The notes: generated by a model not told the origin, from the sequence alone. DNA of 39,061 nt from Ignavibacteriales bacterium (GCA_016194505.1 JACQBK010000024.1:1-39061), one strand, 5' to 3'. Shown: positions 8,305 through 16,540, counted from the first letter of the stretch. Translations and numbers: made by a program.

Positions 8305-9416
8305 AATACATAGACGAATATCGTGATGGACACACTGCGCGTGTATTGTCGGAGCGTATTCGGGATATTGTTACCCGTCCTTGGACGTTGATGGAAATTT
8401 GTGGCGGCCAAACGCATACGATTGTCAAATCCGGTCTTGAATCACTCCTTCCTAAAGAAATTACACTTGCCCACGGTCCCGGTTGCCCTGTGTGTGTAAC
8501 ACCGCTTGAGCTTATTGATAAAGCAATTGCTATTGCCTCTCGCCCTGACGTTATTTTTACCTCGTTCGGCGATATGCTTCGTGTTCCCGGTTCATCAAAA
8601 GACTTGTTGAGCGTGAAAGCCGAAGGCGGGAATGTTCGCATGGTGTACTCTCCGCTTGACGCGGTGAAAATCGCACAACAACATCCCGATACGAAGGTAG
8701 TTTTTTTTGCTGTCGGTTTTGAAACTACTGCTCCCGCCAATGCGATGTCCGTTTGGCAGGCAAGAAAACTTGGATTGAAAAATTTCTCCATTCTTTGCTC
8801 GCACGTGTTGGTTCCTCCGGCTATGGAGATTATCCTCTCCTCTCCATCGAATATGGTGCAGGGATTTCTTGCCGCGGGTCACGTATGCACGGTGATGGGA
8901 TATGAGGAATATATCCCGCTTGCCGAGAAATATAAAACGCCGATTGTCGTCACCGGCTTTGAGCCGCTCGATATATTGCAAGGTATGTACATGGCTGTTA
9001 AACAGCTTGAAGAAGGAAGATATGAAGTGGAGAATCAATACTCACGTTCAGTGAAACGGGAAGGCAATGTTGCCGCCCGGAAGCTTCTTGCGGAAGTTTT
9101 CGAGACGACCAATCGCAAATGGCGCGGTGTTGGGGAGATTCCCAACAGCGGTTATAAGTTGCGTGAATCCTTTTCGGATTTTGATGCGGAAACAATATTC
9201 GAAGTCGCGCATATCGAAACACAAGAGTCACCTCTGTGCATTGCCGGAACGGTTCTCCAAGGGTTAAAGAAACCCCATGAATGCCCTGCATTTGGAGTGC
9301 AATGCACGCCTGAACATCCTCTCGGCGCTCCGATGGTTTCTTCCGAAGGCGCATGCGCGGCATATTATCACTATGGGAGAATGCACGCGCAGTCTAATTT
9401 ACACAAAGCGGTATAA
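8301..9416 (+). CDS. hypD: Hydrogenase Fe-CN/CO assembly protein HypD
   Basis: A 371-residue HypD, the scaffold with a [4Fe-4S] cluster where the Fe(CN)2CO group is built. Visible hallmarks are [21 protein letters not shown], the [11 protein letters not shown] loop and the CTVMGYEEY and [10 protein letters not shown] segments; cluster cysteines fall in the [25 protein letters not shown] region. GTG at 8301 is the start and overlaps the hypC stop (GTGA), indicating coupled translation of the HypC-HypD pair. No motif is missing. Confidence 0.96.
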   Translation: MKYIDEYRDGHTARVLSERIRDIVTRPWTLMEICGGQTHTIVKSGLESLLPKEITLAHGPGCPVCVTPLELIDKAIAIASRPDVIFTSFGDMLRVPGSSKDLLSVKAEGGNVRMVYSPLDAVKIAQQHPDTKVVFFAVGFETTAPANAMSVWQARKLGLKNFSILCSHVLVPPAMEIILSSPSNMVQGFLAAGHVCTVMGYEEYIPLAEKYKTPIVVTGFEPLDILQGMYMAVKQLEEGRYEVENQYSRSVKREGNVAARKLLAEVFETTNRKWRGVGEIPNSGYKLRESFSDFDAETIFEVAHIETQESPLCIAGTVLQGLKKPHECPAFGVQCTPEHPLGAPMVSSEGACAAYYHYGRMHAQSNLHKAV

Positions 9417-9469
9417 ACTGGTTGAATATGGAGGGTATGGATAACCGTCATTATCAAATGAGGTGAGTT

Positions 9470-10123
9470 ATGAAAAAAATAATTTGTATCACCGTTGTTA
9501 TGTTGAGCATTGTCGTGCTGCAGGTTGCGCAAGCTCAAACGTATTCTCTTGCACATCGTTCGAGTATAGAGATTTCGCTTGGAGTATGGAATGAGTCAAA
9601 AGCAGGGAATCAAATCTCAACCGGTGGCATCGTCTCTAATGCCAAGACCAATGGATTTGCAGGTGAGTTTTCTTATAGCTATTGGCCCCAAGAAAATTTC
9701 GCTTTGAATATTAGTGCAGGAGTTATTTCTGCTGAAGCAACCGCAACTACACCTAACATTTTTACAGCCGGCTCGAGTCAGCGAGCAAGTACCGTTACGC
9801 CGATTTTATTTGGAGTGAAGTATTATTTTCTCGAACCGACTCCCACCTCCTTTGCCCGGCCCTATCTCTCAGGTGCAATTGGTCCAACATTAGGCTTTGA
9901 AGCGAGCAACAATCTGTTTGTTCAAGAAGCCCATTCAGAAAGTGCTCTGGGTGGAAGATTCGGGGTTGGTGTGGATGTGTTGTTGGGTCAAAGCTTTAAG
10001 TTCGGAGCGAGCGCAGGTTATTTTCTCATGACGGACTTTAAACAATCGGTCGGAGCAAGAACAAATTACAACGGTCCAGCGTTTGCCTTCAATGTTGGGT
10101 TTATATTTGGCTCCCCAGACTAA
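9470..10123 (+). CDS. Outer-membrane beta-barrel protein (OmpX/OmpW-like size)
   Basis: A 217-residue exported protein. Residues 1-22 form a signal peptide ending AQA-Q. The rest is a run of alternating strands (e.g. GFAGEFSYSYW, FALNISAGVISAEA, PILFGVKYYF, RPYLSGAIGPTLGF, FAFNVGFIFG) ending in an aromatic-rich final strand, typical of an eight-stranded outer-membrane barrel. GAGGTGAG just before the ATG is a clear ribosome site. It interrupts the hyp cluster between hypD and hypE, an unusual place for a porin-like gene; a link to hydrogenase is not evident from sequence. Confidence 0.8.
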   Translation: MKKIICITVVMLSIVVLQVAQAQTYSLAHRSSIEISLGVWNESKAGNQISTGGIVSNAKTNGFAGEFSYSYWPQENFALNISAGVISAEATATTPNIFTAGSSQRASTVTPILFGVKYYFLEPTPTSFARPYLSGAIGPTLGFEASNNLFVQEAHSESALGGRFGVGVDVLLGQSFKFGASAGYFLMTDFKQSVGARTNYNGPAFAFNVGFIFGSPD

Positions 10124-10199
10124 AGCGCTGTCCTCTAGTGCTGCTTCTCATACATGATATTGTGTTTTAAGAAATCAGAACAGCAAAGGCTGACCCATC

Positions 10200-10278
10200 C
10201 CTGCCTGCCGGCAGGCAGGCTGACCTTCCCCTGATCCCGCCATAAAACGGCAGGATGCCCGCCTGTATCGGGCAGGCA
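10200..10278. repeat. Palindromic GC-rich repeat patch between omp gene and hypE
   Basis: CCTGCCTGCCGGCAGGCAGG (10200-10219) is a perfect 20-bp palindrome. It is followed by ATCCCGCC...GGCAGGAT and GCCCGCCTGTATCGGGCAGGC hairpins. The same CTGCCTGCCG/CGGCAGGCAG core recurs near 16035, 16190 and 30191, so this is a dispersed REP-like family. The remainder of the gap 10124-10344 contains no gene that I can support. Confidence 0.7.
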
Positions 10279-10344
10279 AAAAACGCGAGGGGAATGAAAT
10301 TTCTCCCCCTTCAGGGGGAGACGAAGAGGGGGTCATAAAAATAC

Positions 10345-11412
10345 ATGAACAATGAGCCAATGAAAAATCGTTCGGCGGAATTCTCTTGCCCGATCCCTAT
10401 AACGGATTACAAGAATATCCTCCTTGCCCATGGCGGCGGCGGCAAGCTGACTCATCAGCTTATACAGAAAATGCTCCTGCCGCAATTTCGGAGCAAACTG
10501 TTGGAACCTTTGCATGATGGCGCTATATTCTCCATCAATGGCTCACGGCTTGCGTTTTCTACGGATTCGTATGTGGTGAATCCCATCTTTTTTCCGGGCG
10601 GCGATATTGGAGAGCTTGCAGTCAATGGCACGGTGAACGATCTTGCCATGTGCGGTGCACAGCCGCTGTATCTTTCTGTCGGCTTTATCATTGAAGAAGG
10701 GTTGCCGATGGAGGATTTGTGGCGGGTTGTTCTTTCGATGGAGAAAGCCGCCACGGTTGCCGGAGTCGAGCTTGTTACAGGCGATACAAAAGTGGTTGAC
10801 CGGGGTAAGGGTGATAAGATTTTCATTAACACGTCCGGCATTGGTATTATTAATGAGGGGATCGAAATAAATCCCAGAAACGCAAGCGTTGGTGATAAAA
10901 TTCTTATCAATGGGGCAATCGCACAGCATGGCATTGCCATTATGTCTGTTCGTGAGGGACTTGAGTTTGAAACTCAAATTGAAAGCGACACCGCTCCTCT
11001 CCATGGTTTGGTGCAAGCGATGTTCGATGTGAGCAAAAAGATTCATGTGCTACGTGATCCTACTCGCGGCGGCGTTGCTTCTGCTCTTAATGAGATTGCG
11101 GAGAACTCACGCGTCGGTATTGTTTTGGATGAAGGGAAAATTTCATTGACCGAAGAAGTAAGGGGCGCATGCGAAATTCTCGGACTCGACCCGCTGTATG
11201 TCGCAAATGAAGGGAAGCTCCTTGCATTTGTTGTTCCGGACGAAGCGGAAAAAATTCTTTCGGCTATGAAAAATCATCCCCTTGGGAAAGATTCGGCTAT
11301 TATCGGCGAGGTTGTGAACGACTACCCCGGCACCGTCGTTATGAAAAGTAAAATTGGCGGCTCACGTGTCGTTGATATGCTTTCAGGTGAGCAATTGCCA
11401 AGAATTTGTTGA
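10345..11412 (+). CDS. hypE: Hydrogenase cyanide-ligand synthesis protein HypE
   Basis: A 355-residue HypE of the PurM/AIR-synthase family, which dehydrates the thiocarboxamide on its own C-terminal Cys to thiocyanate and passes CN to the HypC-HypD complex. Seen are the glycine-rich ILLAHGGGGKLTH start, FSTDSYVVNPIFFPGGDIG, AVNGTVNDLAMCGA, GDTKVVDRG, DPTRGGVASALNEIAE, and the invariant C-terminal PRIC with the acceptor Cys as last residue. An alternative start ATG at 10360 is possible; neither has a strong ribosome site. It stands apart from hypA-D, separated by a barrel gene and repeats, and so may have its own promoter. Confidence 0.95.
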   Translation: MNNEPMKNRSAEFSCPIPITDYKNILLAHGGGGKLTHQLIQKMLLPQFRSKLLEPLHDGAIFSINGSRLAFSTDSYVVNPIFFPGGDIGELAVNGTVNDLAMCGAQPLYLSVGFIIEEGLPMEDLWRVVLSMEKAATVAGVELVTGDTKVVDRGKGDKIFINTSGIGIINEGIEINPRNASVGDKILINGAIAQHGIAIMSVREGLEFETQIESDTAPLHGLVQAMFDVSKKIHVLRDPTRGGVASALNEIAENSRVGIVLDEGKISLTEEVRGACEILGLDPLYVANEGKLLAFVVPDEAEKILSAMKNHPLGKDSAIIGEVVNDYPGTVVMKSKIGGSRVVDMLSGEQLPRIC

Positions 11413-11685
11413 AACTTTCAACACCCACCGTTGAATAACTTTACACCCGTACAATATCTTCTTTTATAAAGGGTTATCATAATTCCGCAACCCATTCTCA
11501 CTAAACCGTAGAGTTTTACAACACCTCGATAAGTTTCAATTTTCAACACCTCGGCTTCCCCTTCTATTTTGTTGCTCTTCAATGAGTTAGCGTTCCCATT
11601 TTTGCTTCTCAGTAAATTTCTTTGGCACGAATTTGCCATAAATATAGTAGAGAAATTCATTAGATGGGAAAGGAGCAACGCAGCC
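11413..11685. other. Gap with short repeats and a -24/-12-like sequence
   Basis: This 273-nt AT-rich gap precedes the GcvH/HybAB module. CAACACCTCG occurs twice (11519-11528, 11544-11553). TTGGCACGAATTTGCC (11622-11637) has both sigma-54 boxes but one base less spacing than standard; it lies ~50 nt before the first gene. A minus-strand frame of ~70 codons (11418-11639) exists, without recognisable similarity or clear ribosome site, and I do not call it a gene. Confidence 0.5.
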
Positions 11686-12369
11686 ATGACAATCATCCTC
11701 ATTCTACTTACGGTCGCAATCTTTATCGTGCTGGAATTGATAAAGAATTCAAAAAAGCAAACTGTTACAAGCCCCTGGCGCATCACCATTCCCGCTCCTA
11801 TCGCAACACAAGTCATTGAGCGATATTTTCACCCCGGTCATTCGTGGGCGCTCGTCGGCAAATCCGATGTCGTTACCGTTGGGGTTGATGATTTTGCCCA
11901 GCGAGTTATAGGCGAACTGGATGAAATAGAATTGCCCCTGCTTGGAAAATCCTTGAAACAAGGAGAGCCGTTTGTCATGCTGCGCCGCGGAAAAAGAACG
12001 CTCGTGCAAGTTGCCCCGCTTTCCGGCGTTGTCGTTGGTGTGAATGAAAAACTTGCTTGGGATCCAAAACTCGTTAACAATTCAGTATATGAGCGCGGTT
12101 GGGTTGGCAAGCTTCAACCGGCAAATTTGCGAACGGAGCTTCGGAATCTTTTAAAAGGAGTATTCGCGGAACGCTGGCAAGAATCAGTGCGGGCGCAATT
12201 GATTCTATGGTTTTCCCCAAAAGTAGGGACGGTCCTTCAAGACGGTGGGCACATGATTCGGAATATCGGCGATCTTCTCGAAGATGAAGACTGGGAGCGC
12301 TTAACCAAAGAGTTTTTTTCTACTGTATCACCATCGAACCACAACCAAACCAACATAAAGGAGTTATGA
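11686..12369 (+). CDS. Membrane-anchored GcvH-like (H-protein fold) protein 1
   Basis: A 227-residue protein with one N-terminal membrane segment (~2-19) and an H-protein (GcvH/lipoyl) domain from ~48 to 130. HPGHSWALV, VTVGVDDFAQRVIG, IELPLLGKSLKQGEP, VAPLSGVVVGVNE and the YERGWVGKL end match GcvH blocks in order. Aligning on APLSG puts Lys103 (in RRGKRTL) exactly where GcvH carries its lipoylated Lys, although the flanking ESVKA sequence is changed. No other glycine-cleavage gene is nearby, so it is unlikely to serve glycine catabolism. ATG 11686 is chosen because GGAAAGGAG lies upstream; the frame is open further upstream but that region looks non-coding. It heads a five-gene redox module. 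Confidence 0.8.
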   Translation: MTIILILLTVAIFIVLELIKNSKKQTVTSPWRITIPAPIATQVIERYFHPGHSWALVGKSDVVTVGVDDFAQRVIGELDEIELPLLGKSLKQGEPFVMLRRGKRTLVQVAPLSGVVVGVNEKLAWDPKLVNNSVYERGWVGKLQPANLRTELRNLLKGVFAERWQESVRAQLILWFSPKVGTVLQDGGHMIRNIGDLLEDEDWERLTKEFFSTVSPSNHNQTNIKEL

Positions 12370-12371
12370 AC

Positions 12372-13034
12372 ATGACAGTCTTATTCGTTGTCGCTACCAT
12401 TATTGTGTTTCTCAGCATAGATGCGATTGTGCACCGTGTGAGAGAAAAACGCGCCTTGCAAGCCGTTGCGCCACTGCCGCAAGTGTATGTAGCGCCGATT
12501 CGAACGCCCGACGGTATTTTCTTTGCGCGGTCGCATACGTGGATGAATCTCTTTCCTTCAGGCAAAGTCCGGCTTGGGATAGATGATTTTATCAACAGAT
12601 TATTGGAGAACCCGGAAGTAACTCTTTTGAAAAAAACCGGCGAGTGGGCGCAAAAGGGAGAGCCGATCCTTCTATTAAAAGAAGGAGAACACACCCTTAC
12701 CATTCGTGCTCCGTTTAAAGGATATGTTGTTGGGTGCAATGAGCAATTGAAGAGCCACCCTGAGTTTCTTAAGAAAGCGCTCTTCAGCGATGGTTGGGCA
12801 TATACACTGATGCCGGAACATCCATCAGAGATGAGGCAGATGTTGTTGGGCGAGGAAACTCGGCGATGGATTTCCGATGAATTTGCCCGGCTGCGAGATG
12901 TTTTTGCCGGCGTGCAAGCTGATGTAGTTCCGGCGTTATTGCAAGATGGCGGTCCTCCGGTTGCCGGGGCAATGAAGCAAATGCCCGATAACGTATGGAA
13001 ACAGTTTGAACAAGAATTTCTCCAAGTCCAGTGA
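12372..13034 (+). CDS. Membrane-anchored GcvH-like protein 2, lipoyl lysine lost
   Basis: A 220-residue protein with an N-terminal membrane segment (residues ~2-17), a basic stretch, and a diverged GcvH-like domain (~50-150): FARSHTWMNLF, KVRLGIDDFINRLL, QKGEPILLL, RAPFKGYVVGCNE, LFSDGWAYTL. Alignment with protein 1 puts Glu (in KEGEHTL) at the lipoyl-Lys position, so it cannot be lipoylated there. A C-terminal helical region follows (DVVPALLQDGG shares the LLQDGG/VLQDGG pattern with protein 1). ATG at 12372 is preferred over 12366 because AGGAG (12359-12363) is 8 nt away. The stop is followed 17 nt later by the ferredoxin gene. Confidence 0.78.
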   Translation: MTVLFVVATIIVFLSIDAIVHRVREKRALQAVAPLPQVYVAPIRTPDGIFFARSHTWMNLFPSGKVRLGIDDFINRLLENPEVTLLKKTGEWAQKGEPILLLKEGEHTLTIRAPFKGYVVGCNEQLKSHPEFLKKALFSDGWAYTLMPEHPSEMRQMLLGEETRRWISDEFARLRDVFAGVQADVVPALLQDGGPPVAGAMKQMPDNVWKQFEQEFLQVQ

Positions 13035-13051
13035 GTGAACAGGAGACGACG

Positions 13052-13825
13052 ATGAATACGAAAAAAGCAATGCTGATAGACATTACGCTCTGCATCGGAT
13101 GCAACTCGTGCCAAGATGCATGCAAGAAAGCGAACAATTTGGCAGAGGGCGGGGAAAAGAAACTCTCTCCATCGGCTTACACGGCGCTGGAAGAACACGA
13201 TGGCGTGTTTGTTCGCCGGATGTGCCAACACTGCGAAGAGCCAACGTGCGCTTCCGTTTGCCCCGTGGGCGCTTTTACGAAAACTCCCGAAGGTCCCGTG
13301 TTGTATGATGAAAACAAGTGCATCGGCTGCCGGTATTGCATGCAGGCTTGCCCGTTCCAAGTGCCGCGCTATGAATGGAGCAGCACCTATCCACGTGTCC
13401 AGAAATGTATCTTCTGCCACGGTCGGATTACGCAAGGCTTACAGCCTGCGTGTGCCGAAGCCTGTCCGACGGGTGCTACGAAATTCGGCAATCGCGACGA
13501 TCTTATACGCGAAGCGCTTGAGCGCATCAAAACCGAGCCGACAAAATACGTGAATAGAATTTATGGACAACATGAGGTCGGCGGGACATCTATTCTCTAC
13601 ATTACGAACGTTCCTTTTGAGCAGCTTGGATTCAAGACGGAATTACAAGCAACCGCACTTCCGACTTTAACGTGGAATGCGTTGTCAAAGATCCCGGGCG
13701 TGGTCACCGTTGGCGGCGTCTTCTTATATGGTATCTGGTGGATTACGAATCGCCGCACGGAAGTCCAACGCTTTGAGCGGAAACTTGCGGAAATGGAACA
13801 GCGGTCAAATGGCAATCATTCATAA
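13052..13825 (+). CDS. HybA/DmsB-type ferredoxin with C-terminal membrane anchor
   Basis: A 257-residue four-cluster ferredoxin. The four Cys groups are CIGCNSCQDAC (near the N-terminus), CQHCEEPTCASVCP, CIGCRYCMQACP and CIFCHGR...CAEACP. Residues ~213-232 form a single membrane helix before a charged tail, as in HybA. There is no obvious Tat signal, so topology is uncertain. Such proteins pass electrons between a catalytic partner and a HybB/NrfD-type quinone-reactive membrane subunit, which is encoded next. AGGAG at 13041-13045 fixes the start at ATG 13052 rather than GTG 13031. No catalytic hydrogenase or molybdoenzyme subunit is in this operon; GcvH-like proteins surround it. Confidence 0.9.
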   Translation: MNTKKAMLIDITLCIGCNSCQDACKKANNLAEGGEKKLSPSAYTALEEHDGVFVRRMCQHCEEPTCASVCPVGAFTKTPEGPVLYDENKCIGCRYCMQACPFQVPRYEWSSTYPRVQKCIFCHGRITQGLQPACAEACPTGATKFGNRDDLIREALERIKTEPTKYVNRIYGQHEVGGTSILYITNVPFEQLGFKTELQATALPTLTWNALSKIPGVVTVGGVFLYGIWWITNRRTEVQRFERKLAEMEQRSNGNHS

Positions 13826-13846
13826 CTCTCAACCTTGGTGATAACT

Positions 13847-15028
13847 ATGAAACAATTCTTATCAAAACTCACTTTCTGGAAAGTAACCGCTGCTGTCATT
13901 CTTCTTGCCGGTGCTTCTGCAACTGCCATCCGGTTTTTTGGCGGATTAGGAGCAGCGACAAACTTGAGCGACGAGTTTCCGTGGGGACTCTGGATTGGCT
14001 TCGATGTGCTCTGCGGCGTTGGGCTGGCGGCAGGAGGATTTACGCTTGCGGCAATCGTCTATATTTTTAACGTGAAGCGGTTCGAGCCGATTATCCGTCC
14101 GACAATTCTGACAGCGTTTTTGGGCTATTTGCTCGTCATCGTTGCATTGATGTTCGATCTTGGCCGTCCATTGCAAATATGGCATGCATTTATCATGTGG
14201 AATCCGCGCTCGGTAATGTTTGAAGTTGCGTGGTGTGTGATACTCTATACCGCAGTATTGTCATTGGAGTTCGCGCCGGTCGTGCTCGAGAAGTTCAATA
14301 TGACAAAAACTATCAAAGTAATGAAGAAGGTAACGATTCCGCTTATTATTACCGGGGTGTTGCTTTCGACGCTTCATCAATCTTCACTTGGATCGTTATA
14401 TCTTATCGTGCCGGAAAAACTCTACGGATTGTGGTATTCAACCTCCTTGCCGATATTTTTCTTTGTTTCGGCAGTTAGCGTAGGATGTGCGATGATGATT
14501 TTGGAATCATTCCTCAGCTCGCGCGCCTTCAATCGAGGTCTTGAGATGAACCTGCTGACGGAGATCGGAAGAGTTGCAGTCTTGGTGCTCGGCGTTTTAT
14601 TGACCATGAAGATCGTTGACCTTGCCGACCGTCATGCGTTTTCACTTCTCATGCAACCTCGTATGGAAACGTATCTTTATTGGTTTGAAATTTCTATTGG
14701 AGTGCTTATCCCGCTTGTGCTGCTTGCAATAAGGAAAGTGCGGGAAAATCAAAACGGGCTGTTTCTCAGCGCGGTGATGATCATTATCGGCTTTATATTG
14801 AATAGGATGAACATCGCTATTACGGGCATGGAAGGTTGGGCGGGCGTTTCGTATTTCCCAACGTGGATGGAAATAACGGTAACGTTGAGTATCGTAGTCG
14901 GCGGGTTTGTCATCTTTTCATTAGCGGCAAAGTATCTGTCATTGTTTAAACATGAAGAGCATGAAAAATCTTCTCAGCCAATCAACGAATGGATTGAAGA
15001 TTTGAGGACGGTTTCGCAAGGAAATTAA
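13847..15028 (+). CDS. HybB/NrfD-family quinone-type membrane subunit
   Basis: A 393-residue polytopic protein with about ten membrane helices, beginning near residue 13. The FPWGLWIGFDVLCGVGLAAGG segment, the MFDLGRPLQIWH turn and the WNPRSVMFEV loop are typical of HybB/NrfD/PsrC-family subunits that exchange electrons with quinones. It has no haem or Fe-S motif of its own, as expected. ATG 13847 is used; TTG at 13835 is an alternative. It follows the HybA-like ferredoxin by 21 nt and precedes the third GcvH-like gene by 13 nt, so all five genes likely form one transcript and one membrane complex. Confidence 0.9.
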   Translation: MKQFLSKLTFWKVTAAVILLAGASATAIRFFGGLGAATNLSDEFPWGLWIGFDVLCGVGLAAGGFTLAAIVYIFNVKRFEPIIRPTILTAFLGYLLVIVALMFDLGRPLQIWHAFIMWNPRSVMFEVAWCVILYTAVLSLEFAPVVLEKFNMTKTIKVMKKVTIPLIITGVLLSTLHQSSLGSLYLIVPEKLYGLWYSTSLPIFFFVSAVSVGCAMMILESFLSSRAFNRGLEMNLLTEIGRVAVLVLGVLLTMKIVDLADRHAFSLLMQPRMETYLYWFEISIGVLIPLVLLAIRKVRENQNGLFLSAVMIIIGFILNRMNIAITGMEGWAGVSYFPTWMEITVTLSIVVGGFVIFSLAAKYLSLFKHEEHEKSSQPINEWIEDLRTVSQGN

Positions 15029-15041
15029 AACGGGGGTTACC

Positions 15042-15800
15042 ATGGATAACTCAATGGATCAAAAAAAATATCCCATAGTGCCGCCGAATGAATTACGGTG
15101 CGTTTGGATGACAGCGGGTATTCTTTCGTATCAATTATGTAATCATAGATTCGATTGTGAAGATTGCCCGCTCGATTCTGCAATGCGGATGCACTTTTCT
15201 CAACAAGCGTCGGTCGCCAAAACTTTACGACAAGCATACTCAAGCCGGCTCGAAGGGCAAAAATTGCGTCCTGAATTTCTCTATAGCCTAAAGCATTACT
15301 GGATTAAGCGTCAAGACCGCTCCAGCGTAAGGATCGGCATTGAGCCGAAGCTGGCTTCCATATTAGTCTCGCCGAGAGCGATTGTTCTTCCCTCCGTCGG
15401 TGAACAAGTGCAGAAGGATAAAGTGTGTGCTTGGGTGGTAACGGAAGGTGGAACGCTCCAAATTACATCTCCGCTTGATGGCGAGGTGTGGGATGCAAAC
15501 GCTCCTTTGGCTGATAGACCTCACGATCTCTGCGATTATCCGATGGACCGAGGTTGGCTGTTTGAGCTTATGATTAAGGAAGAAGACCTTGAACAGGCAC
15601 AACTGCTCTGCATGGCAGAAGCTGAAAAAATCTATACAGAAGATGATGCCAAGTTCCAATTACTGGTAAAAGCCGAGCTTGAAAAGAATTACGAGGAGAC
15701 GGGCAACACGCTCCCCGATGGCGGGCAGTTCCTCCAGAGCGTTGCGGATATGTTAGGGGTTGAAAAATATTTTAGGCTGGTACGCGAAGTATTTATGTAG
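15042..15800 (+). CDS. GcvH-like protein 3 with N-terminal Cys cluster
   Basis: A 252-residue soluble protein. Residues 33-42 hold C-x5-C-x2-C in the sequence LCNHRFDCEDCPLD, with a further Cys at 20; this could bind a metal or Fe-S cluster. A diverged GcvH-like domain spans ~90-190 (KLASILVSPRAIVLP, GEQVQKDKVCAWVV, ITSPLDGEVWDAN, DRGWLFEL). The lipoyl-Lys position is Gly (TEGGTLQ). A C-terminal helical region (NTLPDGGQFLQSVADMLG) resembles the ends of GcvH-like proteins 1 and 2. A GGGGG run precedes the start. It closes the five-gene module and is followed by a long repeat region. Confidence 0.78.
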   Translation: MDNSMDQKKYPIVPPNELRCVWMTAGILSYQLCNHRFDCEDCPLDSAMRMHFSQQASVAKTLRQAYSSRLEGQKLRPEFLYSLKHYWIKRQDRSSVRIGIEPKLASILVSPRAIVLPSVGEQVQKDKVCAWVVTEGGTLQITSPLDGEVWDANAPLADRPHDLCDYPMDRGWLFELMIKEEDLEQAQLLCMAEAEKIYTEDDAKFQLLVKAELEKNYEETGNTLPDGGQFLQSVADMLGVEKYFRLVREVFM

Positions 15801-15815
15801 AAGCCGAAAAAGACA

Positions 15816-15906
15816 AGAAGCTATCTCAAAAATGATTTATGAGATTTTCTTTCAGGGTTGAAACCCTGAATTGTGCTGGAGTGTGTCCACGTCCTGAAGG
15901 ACGTGG
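15816..15906. repeat. Hairpin repeats downstream of the GcvH/HybAB module
   Basis: AGAAGCTATCTCAAA (15816-15830) is nearly identical to 30160-30174. It is followed by two perfect hairpins with 9-bp arms, TTCAGGGTTgaAACCCTGAA (15851-15870) and CCACGTCCTgaAGGACGTGG (15887-15906). Both share a GA loop. They look like members of REP/BIME-type dispersed families and could also act as transcript ends. Confidence 0.65.
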
Positions 15907-16025
15907 TTATGACTCTGGTGAGAGAAGTACCTTAATAACCCCGACCTTTGCGCTTTTCAGCATCCCGTAAAACGGGATAGGTCGGGGCAGAGAAAGCAAA
16001 GAGGAAAGAGGGGGCTTCTCCGCCG

Positions 16026-16245
16026 AAGGCGCCTGCCTGCCGCAGGCAGGGATACGCCAAACAGATGGCGCACGGGTGCGCCTCTGGCGCAAGCCCTGAC
16101 ACCACAACGGAAGTAGTTTTTGAGACGGGTTTTAGTCAGTCTGAGTGCCCGCCTGCCGTCGGGCAGGGAGTTTCCACCAAAGGCGCCTGCCTGCCGCAGG
16201 CAGGGATGAGCCAAACAGATGGCGCACTCGTGTGCCTCTGGCGCA
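16026..16245. repeat. Pair of 66-bp direct repeats in a gene-free patch
   Basis: Units at 16026-16091 and 16180-16245 match over 66 bp with only a few differences, 154 bp apart. Each contains GCCTGCCTGCCGCAGGCAGG and a GGCGCAC...GCGCC-type fold. The stretch 15801-16540 (about 740 bp) has no credible gene; its final ~200 nt is AT-rich leader for the kinase gene. Confidence 0.75.
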
Positions 16246-16499
16246 GAAGATTCAGTAATTCTCCATATCCATTTCAGGCCCTTCGACTTCTCCCGTCAGT
16301 GATACCATCGCAGACAGGCTGCGCTCCGGTGACTGATGTGTGGTAAATCTGTTTTTGAAATAAATTTTAATAAAACTACCTCCCGTTTTTTATTCTTATT
16401 TCTTCAAAGAGTGTCCTTATTCCTTCCTAACTTTGGATTCTTAAAAACGACACTTCTTTCAATCGAAGGCATTCATAGTCCTTTTTCACGTGCGTTTGT

Positions 16500-16515
16500 T
16501 GGCATAGTTTCTGAG
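16500..16515 (+). promoter_or_regulatory. TGGCAT-N5-CTGAG element before haem-sensor kinase
   Basis: TGGCAT-AGTTT-CTGAG lies 25 nt before the kinase start. It has the spacing of a -24/-12 promoter but GA in place of GC at -12. Similar sequences precede hemN (35279-35294) and the receiver gene (36989-37004). Confidence 0.25.
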
Positions 16516-16540
16516 TCATGGGCAGTGGTGTGAGGTGGCT

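Noticed and set aside
11418-11639. Possible minus-strand small gene convergent with hypE
   Set aside because: No ribosome site, no recognisable domain, and it covers repeats and a promoter-like element.
11686-13034. Glycine cleavage system H proteins
   Set aside because: No gcvT, gcvP or lipoyl-synthesis gene nearby, membrane anchors are present, and one copy lacks the lipoyl lysine.
12320-13435. Long minus-strand open frame of ~370 codons
   Set aside because: It lies opposite the GcvH-like 2 and ferredoxin genes, which have clear motifs and ribosome sites; the minus-strand product is low-complexity and matches nothing.
13052-15028. Periplasmic uptake hydrogenase hybA-hybB genes
   Set aside because: The families match, but no periplasmic hydrogenase subunit with Tat signal is in this operon, so the names were not applied.
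15851-16245. CRISPR array
   Set aside because: Only two repeat units of 66 bp with internal palindromes and no regular spacers or cas genes.
16336-16533. 65-codon frame before the haem kinase
   Set aside because: No ribosome site, atypical composition, and it covers the kinase leader and its promoter-like element.
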